From Bacillota bacterium (GTDB lineage Bacteria > Bacillota > Clostridia > Christensenellales > UBA1242), in assembly GCA_009784555.1 (NCBI GenBank), contig WRBO01000010.1:1-58939 (forward strand): 58,939 nucleotides of DNA. Reading direction: 5' to 3'. This document shows positions 47,281 to 56,358 of the stretch, in pieces. The notes beneath the pieces are model-generated. The model saw only the letters and a list, made by a program, of their open reading frames with translations, was not told where the DNA came from and searched no databases. The first letter of the stretch is position 1. Each line of letters begins with the position of its first letter. Position numbers and translations under genes: made by a program.

Positions 47281-48870
47281 TTAATCCGTGCCTTGGGCGC
47301 CAGCGCCCGCGAAGGAGCTGGGCGGGGCGAAGTCGCTGACGTTTTCGACGTATTGTTCGACCAGGGTTGGTGGGGCCACGAATGGTTTTTCATTTGGGTC
47401 ATAGGCCACGGTTTCTTTGAAGCCATCGCCGTATGGTGAGGCGGTGTTAGGTGCGTTTGAAACATCGACCAATTCGCCGAAGTCAAAATCATCGCCGCCG
47501 AAATCGTCGGTTGCGCCAAAGTCAAAGTCGTCCGTTACCGCGTCGGCGGGCGGCGCAACAGAAGCGGGTGCGGATGGTGCGGCGGTTGCGGATGTGTATG
47601 TAGCCACAGGGGTGCCGACGTCGGACATAGTTGCCAATTCGCCGAAGTCAAAATCATCGGCGGGGGCGGCAGGCATGAGGTTTTGAGGGGGTGGCGGCAA
47701 TGGGACAGGCGCAGGTGCCGCGGGCATTGGTGCAGGCGCGGGCGCAGGAATCGGTGCGGCGGCAGGCACGGGAGCAGGTGCAGGGGTTGGCGCGGGTTGT
47801 TCGGCCGTGGGTTCGATTGTGCGCGTTGGAGCAACGGCGGTGCCGAATTCTTTCATTGAGTTTACGAGTTCCTCGGACGAGAACATTTCGGCGGCAAGGC
47901 GCGCGATGTAGTCGTCGTCACTCTCGCCCGGGAGTTGCAGTGGTGCGCCGAGGTGGGACATGTCCGCGCCCTCGGGGATTTCGTCGCTGTCTTCCTCTTG
48001 TGTTTGTGGCGGAGGGAATTGTTCACCCTTTTTAGGGAGTACGGGGATTGGCCCAGTTGCAAGATCAGGCAGGACGAGGGTGTCGCGTTGTTGCTGTTGC
48101 GGTGTTGGGGCGGCGCGGCCCGTGCGTGGGCGGGCGATTGGCTCGACATGCATTTCGTGTTTTGAAAAGAGTCGGAGTTTTGTGTCGACAAATTTGTTTT
48201 GTGTGTCGAATTGCGGGATGTCCACCGTGATGGTTTGGGTGCCCATGTCCTTTAGTTGCGAGAACAGCGGGATTAAATCCCCCACCCCCGCCCAGACGAA
48301 GACGGCATCGAATTGGTTTTCGGACGTTATTCGTAATGCATCGACGACCAGGCGGATGTCAACGACGCTGACCCCGTTTTGGCGTAATCTTTGCAGGCCC
48401 GTTGTTTCGATGCGGTGTTCGGCGATAAATTCCTCGAACATGTCTACGCGGTCATCGCCATAACCATAGAATTTGCCGTATACGATGTCTCCGCGCCCCG
48501 CGAGGGACGAGAAGATTTCGATGATGTTATCCAAACTGGCCCCCGTGTTATCCAGGTCCACGAACACCGCGATGCGGTCGCCGCGGTTGCGCACAGGGCG
48601 GGCCATTGCCACGTTATGGTTTGGGAATGGGCGTTTGTTTTTTTGCCAGTAATTGTCCTCGTCAAATGGGACGGTTTTGGCGGTGCCACGTGCGGTAAGG
48701 GGTTTCAGGTCAGCGCGAGTTGTTGGCCGACCCGATACATCGGGAAGGGGTTTTGACGCCGCGATAAATTCCGCGAGTTCGTCGTCCGACATGGACTTGA
48801 CATCGCGTGTTGCGGATGGTCTGCGGCCTGCGGGTTTGCCCGCATTATTAATGTCGACCTTTTGCGCCAT
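47281..48870 (-). CDS. NYN/LabA-like PIN-domain protein with long disordered tail
   Basis: 529 aa; ATG after GGGGAGAAGACA. Residues about 90-245 form a NYN domain: IAVFVDLDNTGASLDNI, VDIRLVVDALRI, FDAVFVWAGVGDLIPLF (in parts), with the acidic residues expected of PIN-like RNases, though the third (usually SxDSDF) reads WAGVGDL, which weakens the catalytic case. The C-terminal half is Pro/Ala-rich and disordered and carries a repeated short motif DDFDFGEL (three full or near copies at about 430-500). The motif could bind a partner. Substrate unknown. Confidence 0.72.
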   Translation of the reverse strand: MAQKVDINNAGKPAGRRPSATRDVKSMSDDELAEFIAASKPLPDVSGRPTTRADLKPLTARGTAKTVPFDEDNYWQKNKRPFPNHNVAMARPVRNRGDRIAVFVDLDNTGASLDNIIEIFSSLAGRGDIVYGKFYGYGDDRVDMFEEFIAEHRIETTGLQRLRQNGVSVVDIRLVVDALRITSENQFDAVFVWAGVGDLIPLFSQLKDMGTQTITVDIPQFDTQNKFVDTKLRLFSKHEMHVEPIARPRTGRAAPTPQQQQRDTLVLPDLATGPIPVLPKKGEQFPPPQTQEEDSDEIPEGADMSHLGAPLQLPGESDDDYIARLAAEMFSSEELVNSMKEFGTAVAPTRTIEPTAEQPAPTPAPAPVPAAAPIPAPAPAPMPAAPAPVPLPPPPQNLMPAAPADDFDFGELATMSDVGTPVATYTSATAAPSAPASVAPPADAVTDDFDFGATDDFGGDDFDFGELVDVSNAPNTASPYGDGFKETVAYDPNEKPFVAPPTLVEQYVENVSDFAPPSSFAGAGAQGTD

Positions 48871-48957
48871 TGTCTTCTCCCCAAGAATATACTTCCAGTA
48901 TCGCAAGGCGAGGGGCAAGTTGTCAAATGATTATAGTGTGGTAGACTGGCCTTGATT

Positions 48958-49560
48958 ATGAGTGAAATTGTTATTAGAATAGTGTTGTCGGCCGTTGTAG
49001 TTCCCATCATCACCATTGTAGTTGTTTGGTGGATGGGGCGCGCGGGCACAAAGAACAACCAGAGAAATGCCGCGACAACGGACAAGTATAACTTTGTCAT
49101 GGGTATCAAGGCGAGGTATTCGTGGCTGTCGTGCGGGATGGGGATTATGTTTTTGGTTATTTTGGGGTTTGCGTACAATCCTGATAATCCTACGATGATG
49201 ATTGGCATTGTATTGTTGGCCAGTTTCGCCGCGATATTTATCTTCCTGGCGATATGGATGCGGTATCAAAAAGTTGTTGTGTTTATGAACGACATTACCA
49301 TGTACCGTATGTTCAGGCGGCCAAAGACCATCGACATTCGCGAGATATACAATATTCATGAACAAAGTACCGAGCATGGTAGTATTTTGGTTTTCCAATG
49401 CAAGGATGGTAAGACATTGTTTGCCAGTGGTGCGGTTGCGCCGAATGTTAATATATTGATTGAGCGTATTTTGGAAAATGGGAATTTTGAGTTTGATGAA
49501 GGTGACGAGGAAGATGAGGATGAGGATGAGGAAGTCGAGGAGACAGAGGATTCAGATTAA
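48958..49560 (+). CDS. Unknown membrane protein with acidic tail, 200 aa
   Basis: Three membrane segments (VVVPIITIVVVWWMG; LSCGMGIMFLVILGFAY; MIGIVLLASFAAIFIFLAIW in parts) precede a small soluble beta domain that looks PH-like (ITMYRMFRRPKTIDIREIYNI in part) and an acidic C-terminus of Glu/Asp. The ATG at 48958 is chosen; a TTG two codons earlier is in frame. Promoter TTGTCA (48920) -16- TAGACT (48942). Divergent from the NYN gene, convergent with tsaD. Confidence 0.65.
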   Translation: MSEIVIRIVLSAVVVPIITIVVVWWMGRAGTKNNQRNAATTDKYNFVMGIKARYSWLSCGMGIMFLVILGFAYNPDNPTMMIGIVLLASFAAIFIFLAIWMRYQKVVVFMNDITMYRMFRRPKTIDIREIYNIHEQSTEHGSILVFQCKDGKTLFASGAVAPNVNILIERILENGNFEFDEGDEEDEDEDEEVEETEDSD

Positions 49561-50553
49561 TTAAATAAACCGCAGGCCGTGGATTGCGGCGGCGGCAATC
49601 ATTGCGCCGTTGTCGCCGGTGAGGTCGAGTTTTGGGAACAGGACGGTGACACCGAGTTCGGTGCACATTTTTGTTAGTTCGTTGCGGAGGTAGGTGTTTG
49701 CCGATACCCCGCCCCCGACACAAAGAGTTTTGTGTTTGGTTAGGTCAAGGGCGCGGCGGACTTTGTAGAGGATTTGGGCAGTGGCCTCGGCTTGGAAAGA
49801 TGCCGCGATGTGTGGAATGTTGATGCATTCGTTCCGCATTTTTGCGCGGTTCAGGTAGTTTATGACGGCGGTTTTAAGGCCGCTGTAGGAAAAACCATTG
49901 CGATGGTAATTTGGCTTTGCGACAAAGTGGGTGTGGTCCGTTCCCGTGTATTGGGCGGCCATTTTCGATATTTCGGGGCCGCCAGGATATGACAGGCCGA
50001 GGACACGAGCGACCTTGTCAAAGGCCTCGCCCACCGCGTCATCGGTGGTTGTTTCGAGGAGTTTGACGTCCGCCCCCGCCGACACATCATATAATGCGGT
50101 GTGACCGCCAGACACGACCAATGACAGGTGCGCGGCCAGCGGGATGTTGTTCGAGAGTGGGACGGATGCGATGTGGCCCAAGATATGATGCACGGGATAA
50201 AATGGTATATTCAGCGCGTGGGCGAGGGATTCGCCGAACAATCGGCCCAACATAACGGCCCCAGGCAGGCCAGGTTCGGCCGTAGCCGCAATTGCGGTGA
50301 TATCGGAGAGTTTTATCGCGGAGCACAAGGTTCCCGCAGGGGTTCTTATGCCCGCGGACGCGATGGCCTCGGCCACAACGACGTTAATGACCCGAATATG
50401 ATTGCGTGATGCGATTTCGGGGACCACGCCGCCGTAGATTTTGTGGATTGGGATTTGGCTGCTGATTACATTTGCCTGTATCTTTCCGTCCGCGGTGACG
50501 ATGCCCGCGGCGGTTTCGTCGCAAGATGTTTCGATGCCCATTACAATTTTCAT
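49561..50553 (-). CDS. tsaD: tRNA N6-adenosine threonylcarbamoyltransferase TsaD
   Basis: Catalytic subunit of the t6A37 pathway; 330 aa, ASKHA fold. GIETSCDETAAGIV at the start, iron-binding VHHILGHIAS, VSGGHTALYDV, and GGGVSANTYLR, LTGDNGAMIAAAA near the end. The start is the ATG overlapping the prfB stop (ATGA) after GAGGGGGCAA; the longer frame into prfB is not family-like. Coupled to prfB. Confidence 0.96.
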   Translation of the reverse strand: MKIVMGIETSCDETAAGIVTADGKIQANVISSQIPIHKIYGGVVPEIASRNHIRVINVVVAEAIASAGIRTPAGTLCSAIKLSDITAIAATAEPGLPGAVMLGRLFGESLAHALNIPFYPVHHILGHIASVPLSNNIPLAAHLSLVVSGGHTALYDVSAGADVKLLETTTDDAVGEAFDKVARVLGLSYPGGPEISKMAAQYTGTDHTHFVAKPNYHRNGFSYSGLKTAVINYLNRAKMRNECINIPHIAASFQAEATAQILYKVRRALDLTKHKTLCVGGGVSANTYLRNELTKMCTELGVTVLFPKLDLTGDNGAMIAAAAIHGLRFI

Positions 50554-51602
50554 TTTGCCCCCTCGGTCGAGTGCAGGAGGTAGGCATCCGAAAAGCCCTT
50601 TAGGTCGCCGTCGAGAACGCGTTGAACGTTGCTGGTCTCGTGCCCTGTTCTGTGGTCCTTGACCAGAGTATATGGACAGAGGACGTAGCTGCGGATTTGG
50701 CTGCCCCATTCGATTTTCATTTGGACGGGTTGGAGGCTCTTTGCCTTGCGCCTTTCATTTTCGTAATGCAGGAATTCAAGTTTAGATGTCAAGTTCAACA
50801 TTGCGGTTGCGCGGTTTTGGATTTGGCTGCGCCCGCTTTGGCATGTGACAACCACACCCGTTGGGATGTGGGTTATGCGCACAGCCGATTCGGTTCGGTT
50901 GACGTGTTGACCGCCCGCGCCGCTGGCGCGATAGACATCTACGCGCAGGTCCTTGTCTTCGATTACCAAGTTTGTTTTTTCGATGACGGGAACGACCTCT
51001 ACCGCGCAGAATGATGTGTGGCGGCGAGCGTTAGAGTCGAATGGTGAAATGCGAACCAGGCGGTGTACACCACCCTCGCCCTTTAGGACGCCGTACGCGT
51101 TGTGGCCGCGGACGTTGATGGTCGCGCCCTTTATCCCCGCGCCGTCGCCGTCCAGTTTGTCCTCGATTTCGTAATCCAGGTCGGATTGTTCGATAAAGCG
51201 GCACAGCATGCGCATTACGATGTCGGCCCAATCCTGGGCCTCGGTCCCGCCTGCGCCCGCCGTGATGTTTATCACGCAATCGTTGGCGTCATATTTTTCG
51301 GACAACAGGGTTTTCATGTAAAACGCGGTAAAGTCCGTGCTCATGCGTTTGTATTCGTCGGCCAGTTCCGATTCGGGGAACAGTTTAGCCATTTCGGGGA
51401 ATTCGGCATGTGCATCAACCAATTTGTGATAGGTTTTTATAAAGTCATCCAAGGCCGTGATTTTTTTGTTACGGGCGATGTCCGACCAATCTTCTTCTTG
51501 TAATTTTTGCAGTTGTGAAAGCTCCTCCTCTCTCGCGCGAATCATTGCGGAGAAGTTTTTTAATTTCGATAGGTTGTCGGTGACAATGCGCAGGTCAATC
51601 AT
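50550..51602 (-). CDS. prfB: Peptide chain release factor 2, without programmed frameshift
   Basis: 350 aa. Contains the class-I release factor GGQ (SGAGGQHVNRTESAVR), the RF2 stop-reading SPF (RISPFDSNARRHTSF) and GWGSQIRSYVL-type WGSQIRSYVLCPY. Most bacterial prfB genes need a +1 frameshift at an in-frame UGA near codon 25; here the frame is continuous and no CUUUGA-like site is seen. Promoter TTGACG-17-TAATTT ends 6 nt before the ATG with no Shine-Dalgarno. Heads prfB-tsaD. Confidence 0.95.
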   Translation of the reverse strand: MIDLRIVTDNLSKLKNFSAMIRAREEELSQLQKLQEEDWSDIARNKKITALDDFIKTYHKLVDAHAEFPEMAKLFPESELADEYKRMSTDFTAFYMKTLLSEKYDANDCVINITAGAGGTEAQDWADIVMRMLCRFIEQSDLDYEIEDKLDGDGAGIKGATINVRGHNAYGVLKGEGGVHRLVRISPFDSNARRHTSFCAVEVVPVIEKTNLVIEDKDLRVDVYRASGAGGQHVNRTESAVRITHIPTGVVVTCQSGRSQIQNRATAMLNLTSKLEFLHYENERRKAKSLQPVQMKIEWGSQIRSYVLCPYTLVKDHRTGHETSNVQRVLDGDLKGFSDAYLLHSTEGAK

Positions 51603-51608
51603 TATATT

Positions 51609-51637
51609 AAATTACATGATGAGTCAGTTATCGTCAA
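51609..51637 (-). promoter_or_regulatory. Leaderless promoter of prfB
   Basis: -35 TTGACG (51632-51637), 17-bp spacer, -10 TAATTT (51609-51614), 6 nt to ATG. It lies within the last codons of the upstream helicase gene. Confidence 0.72.
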
Positions 51638-54317
51638 GCAAGGTATCGGTATGACGGCAATTTGGATAACTGGTGCAACCCAAGAATTTACCCTGTTGGC
51701 CATTTCTGACAACGAGGAAGCCGCCGCAGCTTAAGCATTTTATAGGATTTTCAATAATCGAAGTATCTTTATTGGTGAAGTCGCACGTAGGGAAATTCAA
51801 GCAACCCACAAAAAAGTTACCACTCTCATTTCCTTGTCTTATTACCAAACGCCCAGATTTACATTTAGGACAAGTTGGGTTATTTACCATTAGGTTTTCG
51901 CCTTTAGGTATTTCCAAGTGGCAGAATGGTTTTATCTCGTGCGCAAAGGCACTGGCATCACGTTCAGGAACAAGCAAAAATACTTGATTCTTTGTTCTTG
52001 TTAATGCGACATAAAACAATCTACGCTCTTCCGAATATGGATAATTATCTTCGGCAGGTAACAAAAGTTGCAATATAGGGTCGTCAGATATTTTATTTGG
52101 AAAGCCCAAGCGGTCATTTCTCATATTAAGAATGATTACATAATCGGCCTCGAGGCCCTTTGACTTGTGAACAGACAAAAACTTTATTTCGAGATTTTTG
52201 TATTTACCATATGCTATTTGCGGGTCATCGTAATTCGTTCGACCCAGCAACAATAATTTTATTTTTTTATTAGCATCGCCCAAGTTGTCGATGTGCTCAA
52301 GCAGTTTACCAAGGACGGTTGTGAAATGTTGCTCTTTGTATTTACCCTTGTAAAAATGCAAAGAAACAGGGTTCATACACTTGGGTTGGCCAGACCGCAT
52401 GATTTTAGGAATTTGATTTGGATTTTTCATGATGAACGCACCAGCAATGTTTATCAATTCTTGGGAGTACCGATAGGTTTGTTCGATTTTTGAAATACTT
52501 GTTTCACCCCAATATTCTTGGAACTTTGTGAATAAATTTGAATCGCTGCCCGCGAATCTGAAAATGGACTGCCAGTCATCACCAACACACATAAGATGTG
52601 CGGAAGTTTTTTCGATGATTGCGTTTATCAATTTGAATCTGTCCATTCCAATATCTTGGTATTCATCGATGATTATGTATTTGTAAGGATGAGAACCATA
52701 CTCATGCACAATTTTCGTTGCATTGTTAATCATATCGGTGAAATCAATTGCGTTATTTTCGGCAAGGCGAGATTGATAGTAAAGGTAAACCTTTTCCACT
52801 AGGTTTATGAATTGCAAAGTTCTCGTTGAAACAAATGGATTATTAACTCTGTTGTCTTTTTGGAGAAATTTTTCACGTAAAAAATGAAAATGTCTTTCAG
52901 CAAAACCATTTGCTTTGAACAATGATGTAAACGTGCAGCACAATTTGATAAATTCCTTGTTGGTACTTTCGGCTTGGATTTCATCAACAAGAGATTTCAT
53001 GATATCAAAAGAAACAGGCTCTAGGGTCACACCATTGCCCAGAAGAATGTTTTCAAGGTTCACAAGTAATTTGCCATCAGCTTGGTAGTAAGAATATGTT
53101 TCAACTAGTCTTGTATCGTTAGCGACGTGGATTTCACGCTTCCAAGCCATGCCCTCGAGATATTTTTGCTCCTCTATCTTACTGAGCCATGGACAACGGT
53201 TTTGCTTGTTAATTCCAAAATGCTCGAGGTATATGTCGTAATCAGGTAAAAAGAAATCAGGCTTGTAAACACGCCTGAAATTGTCCGTTGAGGTATCATG
53301 TGGATACTGTTTTTCGTATTCGTAATGAACGCCATTCATAAATAAAAAGTTGGCGATAATGAGTTCTTCTAGGCTCTTGACACGTTCGCCTTTTATTGTC
53401 TTCTTTTCGCCTGCGGTTATGTTTTGATATTTGCCATTGAGTGTTTCAAAATCGATGTAACGCTCGCTTTCTATCTTATCGCCTAAACAACCGCCATCTT
53501 TGATTTCTTGAGGGATGCTGAAATAGCAGCCTACAAATTCAAGAAATGCCTGTAAGTCATTTGGGTGGTTTACTATTTCTTTTGTAAAGTAATCTTCGAT
53601 ATATGTTTCTATATTGTCATCAATATCAATTCTCATTCCTTTGTTATGGGTTTGAATTATATTCAACCCTAGGCTGTGAAATGTTGATGCCTTTATTTCG
53701 GAGTTTTGAATTTTATCTACCAAGTCCTTTGCAGAGTTTTTTGTAAACGAGATTAGCAGTATTTCACTTGGCAGGACTCCTTTTTCTAGCAAGTAAGAAA
53801 CTTTGCCGAAAACAGTTTTTGTTTTCCCGCTTCCTGCCCCTGCGACTACCAGATTACAAAGCTCGTCTATGACGACAGCTTTTCTTTGTTGCTCGTTCAA
53901 ACCATGTCCATCAATCTTGTCGAAAAAGTCTTTGTATTTTTCAAGTTCTTGTTGGACAAATACTTGGTTGAATTCATTTAGCTTTGTGGCGATGTCAACT
54001 TGGGCGACTTTTAGTGTGTAGTATTCGGGATAGCCATAGTAATCGCCTCTTATATCATATTCCTCAACAAGAGTGACCAAGCCCGTAATATGACTTTTTA
54101 TTTGTTTTCTTTTGGATGCATCAAGATAATACTCGGGATTGCTTGTTATGAATGTAACCTTTGCCTTCATATCGCCTACCAAGGCGCGGTATGTTGGGTC
54201 ATTTTCAATACTTGCCTTTCGTTTTTCTTCCTTTCGATACAAATGCCGTTTATACAAAAAAATCCCTGCCACTATTATAGGGACAAGGATTATCATTGGT
54301 ATCAGAATATAAATCAT
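51624..54317 (-). CDS. Superfamily I (UvrD/helicase IV-like) helicase with membrane anchor and two zinc ribbons
   Basis: 897 aa. N-terminal hydrophobic helix (ILIPMIILVPIIVAGIFLY) then a helicase: Walker A VVAGAGSGKTKT (about 160), LISFTKNSAKDL, an inserted nuclease-like part (FFLPDYDIYLEHFGI, a PD-x-D/E pattern, in region 340-400), DEYQDIG (Walker B), GDDWQSIFRFAGS, VHKSKGLEADYVI and YVALTRTKNQVFLL. Two topoisomerase-type C4 zinc ribbons end it (CPKCKSGRL...CLNFPTC; CLSCGGFL...CTSYPNC). The gene is visibly richer in A+T than its neighbours and uses different codons, suggesting transfer. Role: DNA repair or defence. Confidence 0.85.
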   Translation of the reverse strand: MIYILIPMIILVPIIVAGIFLYKRHLYRKEEKRKASIENDPTYRALVGDMKAKVTFITSNPEYYLDASKRKQIKSHITGLVTLVEEYDIRGDYYGYPEYYTLKVAQVDIATKLNEFNQVFVQQELEKYKDFFDKIDGHGLNEQQRKAVVIDELCNLVVAGAGSGKTKTVFGKVSYLLEKGVLPSEILLISFTKNSAKDLVDKIQNSEIKASTFHSLGLNIIQTHNKGMRIDIDDNIETYIEDYFTKEIVNHPNDLQAFLEFVGCYFSIPQEIKDGGCLGDKIESERYIDFETLNGKYQNITAGEKKTIKGERVKSLEELIIANFLFMNGVHYEYEKQYPHDTSTDNFRRVYKPDFFLPDYDIYLEHFGINKQNRCPWLSKIEEQKYLEGMAWKREIHVANDTRLVETYSYYQADGKLLVNLENILLGNGVTLEPVSFDIMKSLVDEIQAESTNKEFIKLCCTFTSLFKANGFAERHFHFLREKFLQKDNRVNNPFVSTRTLQFINLVEKVYLYYQSRLAENNAIDFTDMINNATKIVHEYGSHPYKYIIIDEYQDIGMDRFKLINAIIEKTSAHLMCVGDDWQSIFRFAGSDSNLFTKFQEYWGETSISKIEQTYRYSQELINIAGAFIMKNPNQIPKIMRSGQPKCMNPVSLHFYKGKYKEQHFTTVLGKLLEHIDNLGDANKKIKLLLLGRTNYDDPQIAYGKYKNLEIKFLSVHKSKGLEADYVIILNMRNDRLGFPNKISDDPILQLLLPAEDNYPYSEERRLFYVALTRTKNQVFLLVPERDASAFAHEIKPFCHLEIPKGENLMVNNPTCPKCKSGRLVIRQGNESGNFFVGCLNFPTCDFTNKDTSIIENPIKCLSCGGFLVVRNGQQGKFLGCTSYPNCRHTDTLLDDN

Positions 54318-54332
54318 ATATAGCAGCCTGCC

Positions 54333-54725
54333 CTATTTTGTTTCCAATTTAGCTTTGAATTTTTTGTAGTCGGCGATGGCGGCTTCGATTGATTCTTGGG
54401 CCAGGACGCTGCAGTGGATTTTTTTAGGTGGGATTGACCCGCCCATTTCGCGGATGACATCGGTGTTTTTGACCAAGAGAGCTTCTTCGATTGTTTTGCC
54501 TTTGATAAGGTCACAGGCGATGTCGGTTGAAACGATTGCCGCCACACACCCAAAGGTTTTGAATTTCGCGTCGCGAATAATATCTGTTTTGGTATCGACC
54601 AGTAAATACATGCGCATGATGTCACCGCATGTTACATTGCCGACCTCTCCCCGACCGTTTGCGCCCTTTAGGGTTCCTGCGTTCTTTGCGGCGCGGAACC
54701 GCTCCATTACGTTATCGCTGTACAT
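54333..54725 (-). CDS. iscU: Iron-sulfur scaffold protein IscU/NifU N-domain
   Basis: 130 aa. Assembles Fe-S clusters with sulfur from the cysteine desulfurase next to it. The three ligand Cys are in VTCGDIMRMYL, KTFGCVAAI and KIHCSVLA. GAGAGGAATAAAAA precedes the ATG. 20 nt after nifS: an nifS-iscU pair typical of clostridia. Confidence 0.95.
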   Translation of the reverse strand: MYSDNVMERFRAAKNAGTLKGANGRGEVGNVTCGDIMRMYLLVDTKTDIIRDAKFKTFGCVAAIVSTDIACDLIKGKTIEEALLVKNTDVIREMGGSIPPKKIHCSVLAQESIEAAIADYKKFKAKLETK

Positions 54726-54745
54726 TTTTTATTCCTCTCTTTCTC

Positions 54746-55900
54746 TTAACTGCTCTTTAGGGGGCTCATTGAGCGCAGGCGTTTTACGATTGATTCCAGT
54801 TCGCCTACGGTATAGTCTATTTCGTCTTTGGTTGTGCTGCGGCCTATACTGAACCTTATACTGCCGTTATTTAGTTCCGGCATTACACCCATGGCCTCAA
54901 GCACGTAACTTCTCTCTAGGGTTCCGGATGAACATGCGCTGCCTGTGCTGACGGCTATGCCCGCCAGGTCAAGCATCATGAGGATGCTCTCGCCCTCTAT
55001 GCCTTTGAAGCTGAAGTTGACATTACCTGGCAAGCGTTGTGTGCGGTGACCGTTCAGGGTTACGTTTTTGATGCGGGTTTCGATTTGGTTAATCATGTAT
55101 TCGCGCAGTTGTTTTACGCGGGCGTTGTTTACGCTGCTGTCGCGCATTGCGACCTCTACCGCCGTGCCAAAGCCCACTATTGCGGGTACGTTTTGTGTGC
55201 CGCCGCGGCGATTGCGTTCTTGGTGACCGCCGTGGAGGAGTTTATCGACCTGGAGCCCGTTGCGCACGTACAATGCGCCGATGCCCTTTGGGCCGTAGAG
55301 TTTGTGGCTGCTTAATGACAGTGCGTCAATGGACATTTCCTTTACATTGATGTACACCGAGCCGATGGCCTGGGTTGCGTCGGTGTGAAATGGCACGCCC
55401 CGTTGTTCGCAAATTTGCGAAATGGTGTTTATGTATTGGACGGTGCCGACCTCGTTATTCGCGGTCATGACCGAAACGAGGGCGCATGGTTTCGAGAGTT
55501 TGTGTATCAAATCGGAAACCGAAATAATCCCGTCGCGGTCGACGTTGATGTATTCGACGGTAAAACCCTCGCGTTTCAGGTGCGCAACGGTTTCATAAAT
55601 CGACGGGTGTTCGATGGCCGAGATAAGAACGCGTTTCGACGCCGAGCGACGGACGACCCCGTTGATTATCCAGTTATTGGCCTCGGTCGCGCCAGACGTG
55701 AAGTATATCTCGGACGGGTGCGCGCCGATTGCGGTTGCGATTTGTTCGCGTGCGCGGGCAACGGCACGCTCGGCCGATTGGCCAAAGCCGTGTTGGCTGG
55801 CGGCGTTTCCAAATTCGGTGGTAAAGTACGGCAACATGGACTGCAGCACCTCTGCAGATGTGAATGTTGTCGCGGCAAAATCCATATAGACTTTATTCAT
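54746..55900 (-). CDS. nifS: Cysteine desulfurase (NifS/IscS type)
   Basis: PLP enzyme, 384 aa, releasing sulfur from cysteine for Fe-S assembly. MDFAATTF start, FTSGATEANNW, SHKLYGPKGIGALY with the PLP Lys, and the mobile active-site loop STGSACSSGTLE. Start at MNKVYMDF: promoter TTGACT-17-TATAAT ends 6 nt upstream and no Shine-Dalgarno is seen. Confidence 0.96.
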   Translation of the reverse strand: MNKVYMDFAATTFTSAEVLQSMLPYFTTEFGNAASQHGFGQSAERAVARAREQIATAIGAHPSEIYFTSGATEANNWIINGVVRRSASKRVLISAIEHPSIYETVAHLKREGFTVEYINVDRDGIISVSDLIHKLSKPCALVSVMTANNEVGTVQYINTISQICEQRGVPFHTDATQAIGSVYINVKEMSIDALSLSSHKLYGPKGIGALYVRNGLQVDKLLHGGHQERNRRGGTQNVPAIVGFGTAVEVAMRDSSVNNARVKQLREYMINQIETRIKNVTLNGHRTQRLPGNVNFSFKGIEGESILMMLDLAGIAVSTGSACSSGTLERSYVLEAMGVMPELNNGSIRFSIGRSTTKDEIDYTVGELESIVKRLRSMSPLKSS

Positions 55901-55906
55901 ATGATA

Positions 55907-55935
55907 ATTATAGACGATTTGAAAATTAAAGTCAA
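55907..55935 (-). promoter_or_regulatory. Leaderless promoter of nifS-iscU
   Basis: -35 TTGACT (55930-55935), 17-bp spacer, -10 TATAAT (55907-55912), 6 nt (TATCAT) to ATG. Confidence 0.87.
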
Positions 55936-55963
55936 TGAAAGCCTTTGGTAAAATTACCAAACA

Positions 55964-56275
55964 TTACGCGGTGACCAGGTCGGTTAAACGGCCGTGCAAA
56001 AAGACCTTTGGCTTTAATCCCGCCATTGTTTCAACGACATCACCGTTTTTTATAAGCAACAGAGTCGGCAATGTTCGTACATCATATTTTTCGACCAAGT
56101 CCATGGATTCGGAAGAGTTTAGTTTCAGGAATTTGACGGTATCAAATTCGGTTACCAGTTGTTTGATAAGGGGTTCCTGCATCTTGCAGTTGCCGCACCC
56201 AGGGCCGGAAAACATTACCAGGGCGTTTGAACGCTCTATCTCGCCCGCAAATTCGTCTTGTGTTATTTCTTTCAT
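55964..56275 (-). CDS. Thioredoxin-like protein with CGNC motif
   Basis: 103 aa thioredoxin fold: MFSGPGCGNCKMQEPLIKQL with active-site CGNC instead of CGPC, VEKYDVRTLPTLLLIKNG with the cis-Pro. It could act as a thiol reductase. TTGCCA-17-TATAAC lies immediately upstream but ends only 1 nt from the ATG, so start and promoter are not fully consistent. Confidence 0.88.
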   Translation of the reverse strand: MKEITQDEFAGEIERSNALVMFSGPGCGNCKMQEPLIKQLVTEFDTVKFLKLNSSESMDLVEKYDVRTLPTLLLIKNGDVVETMAGLKPKVFLHGRLTDLVTA

Positions 56276-56313
56276 GGTTATACCATACCGCCCCACAATC
56301 CGTATGGCAAGCG

Positions 56314-56339
56314 AAAAAAGGCGGGTGTGGAGCCCGCCG
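56314..56339 (-). terminator. Terminator of the 56359-56850 lipoprotein gene
   Basis: Minus strand GGCGGG-CTCCACA-CCCGCC followed by TTTTTT. Confidence 0.9.
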
Positions 56340-56358
56340 TTAATCTTTGGTTATTTTG

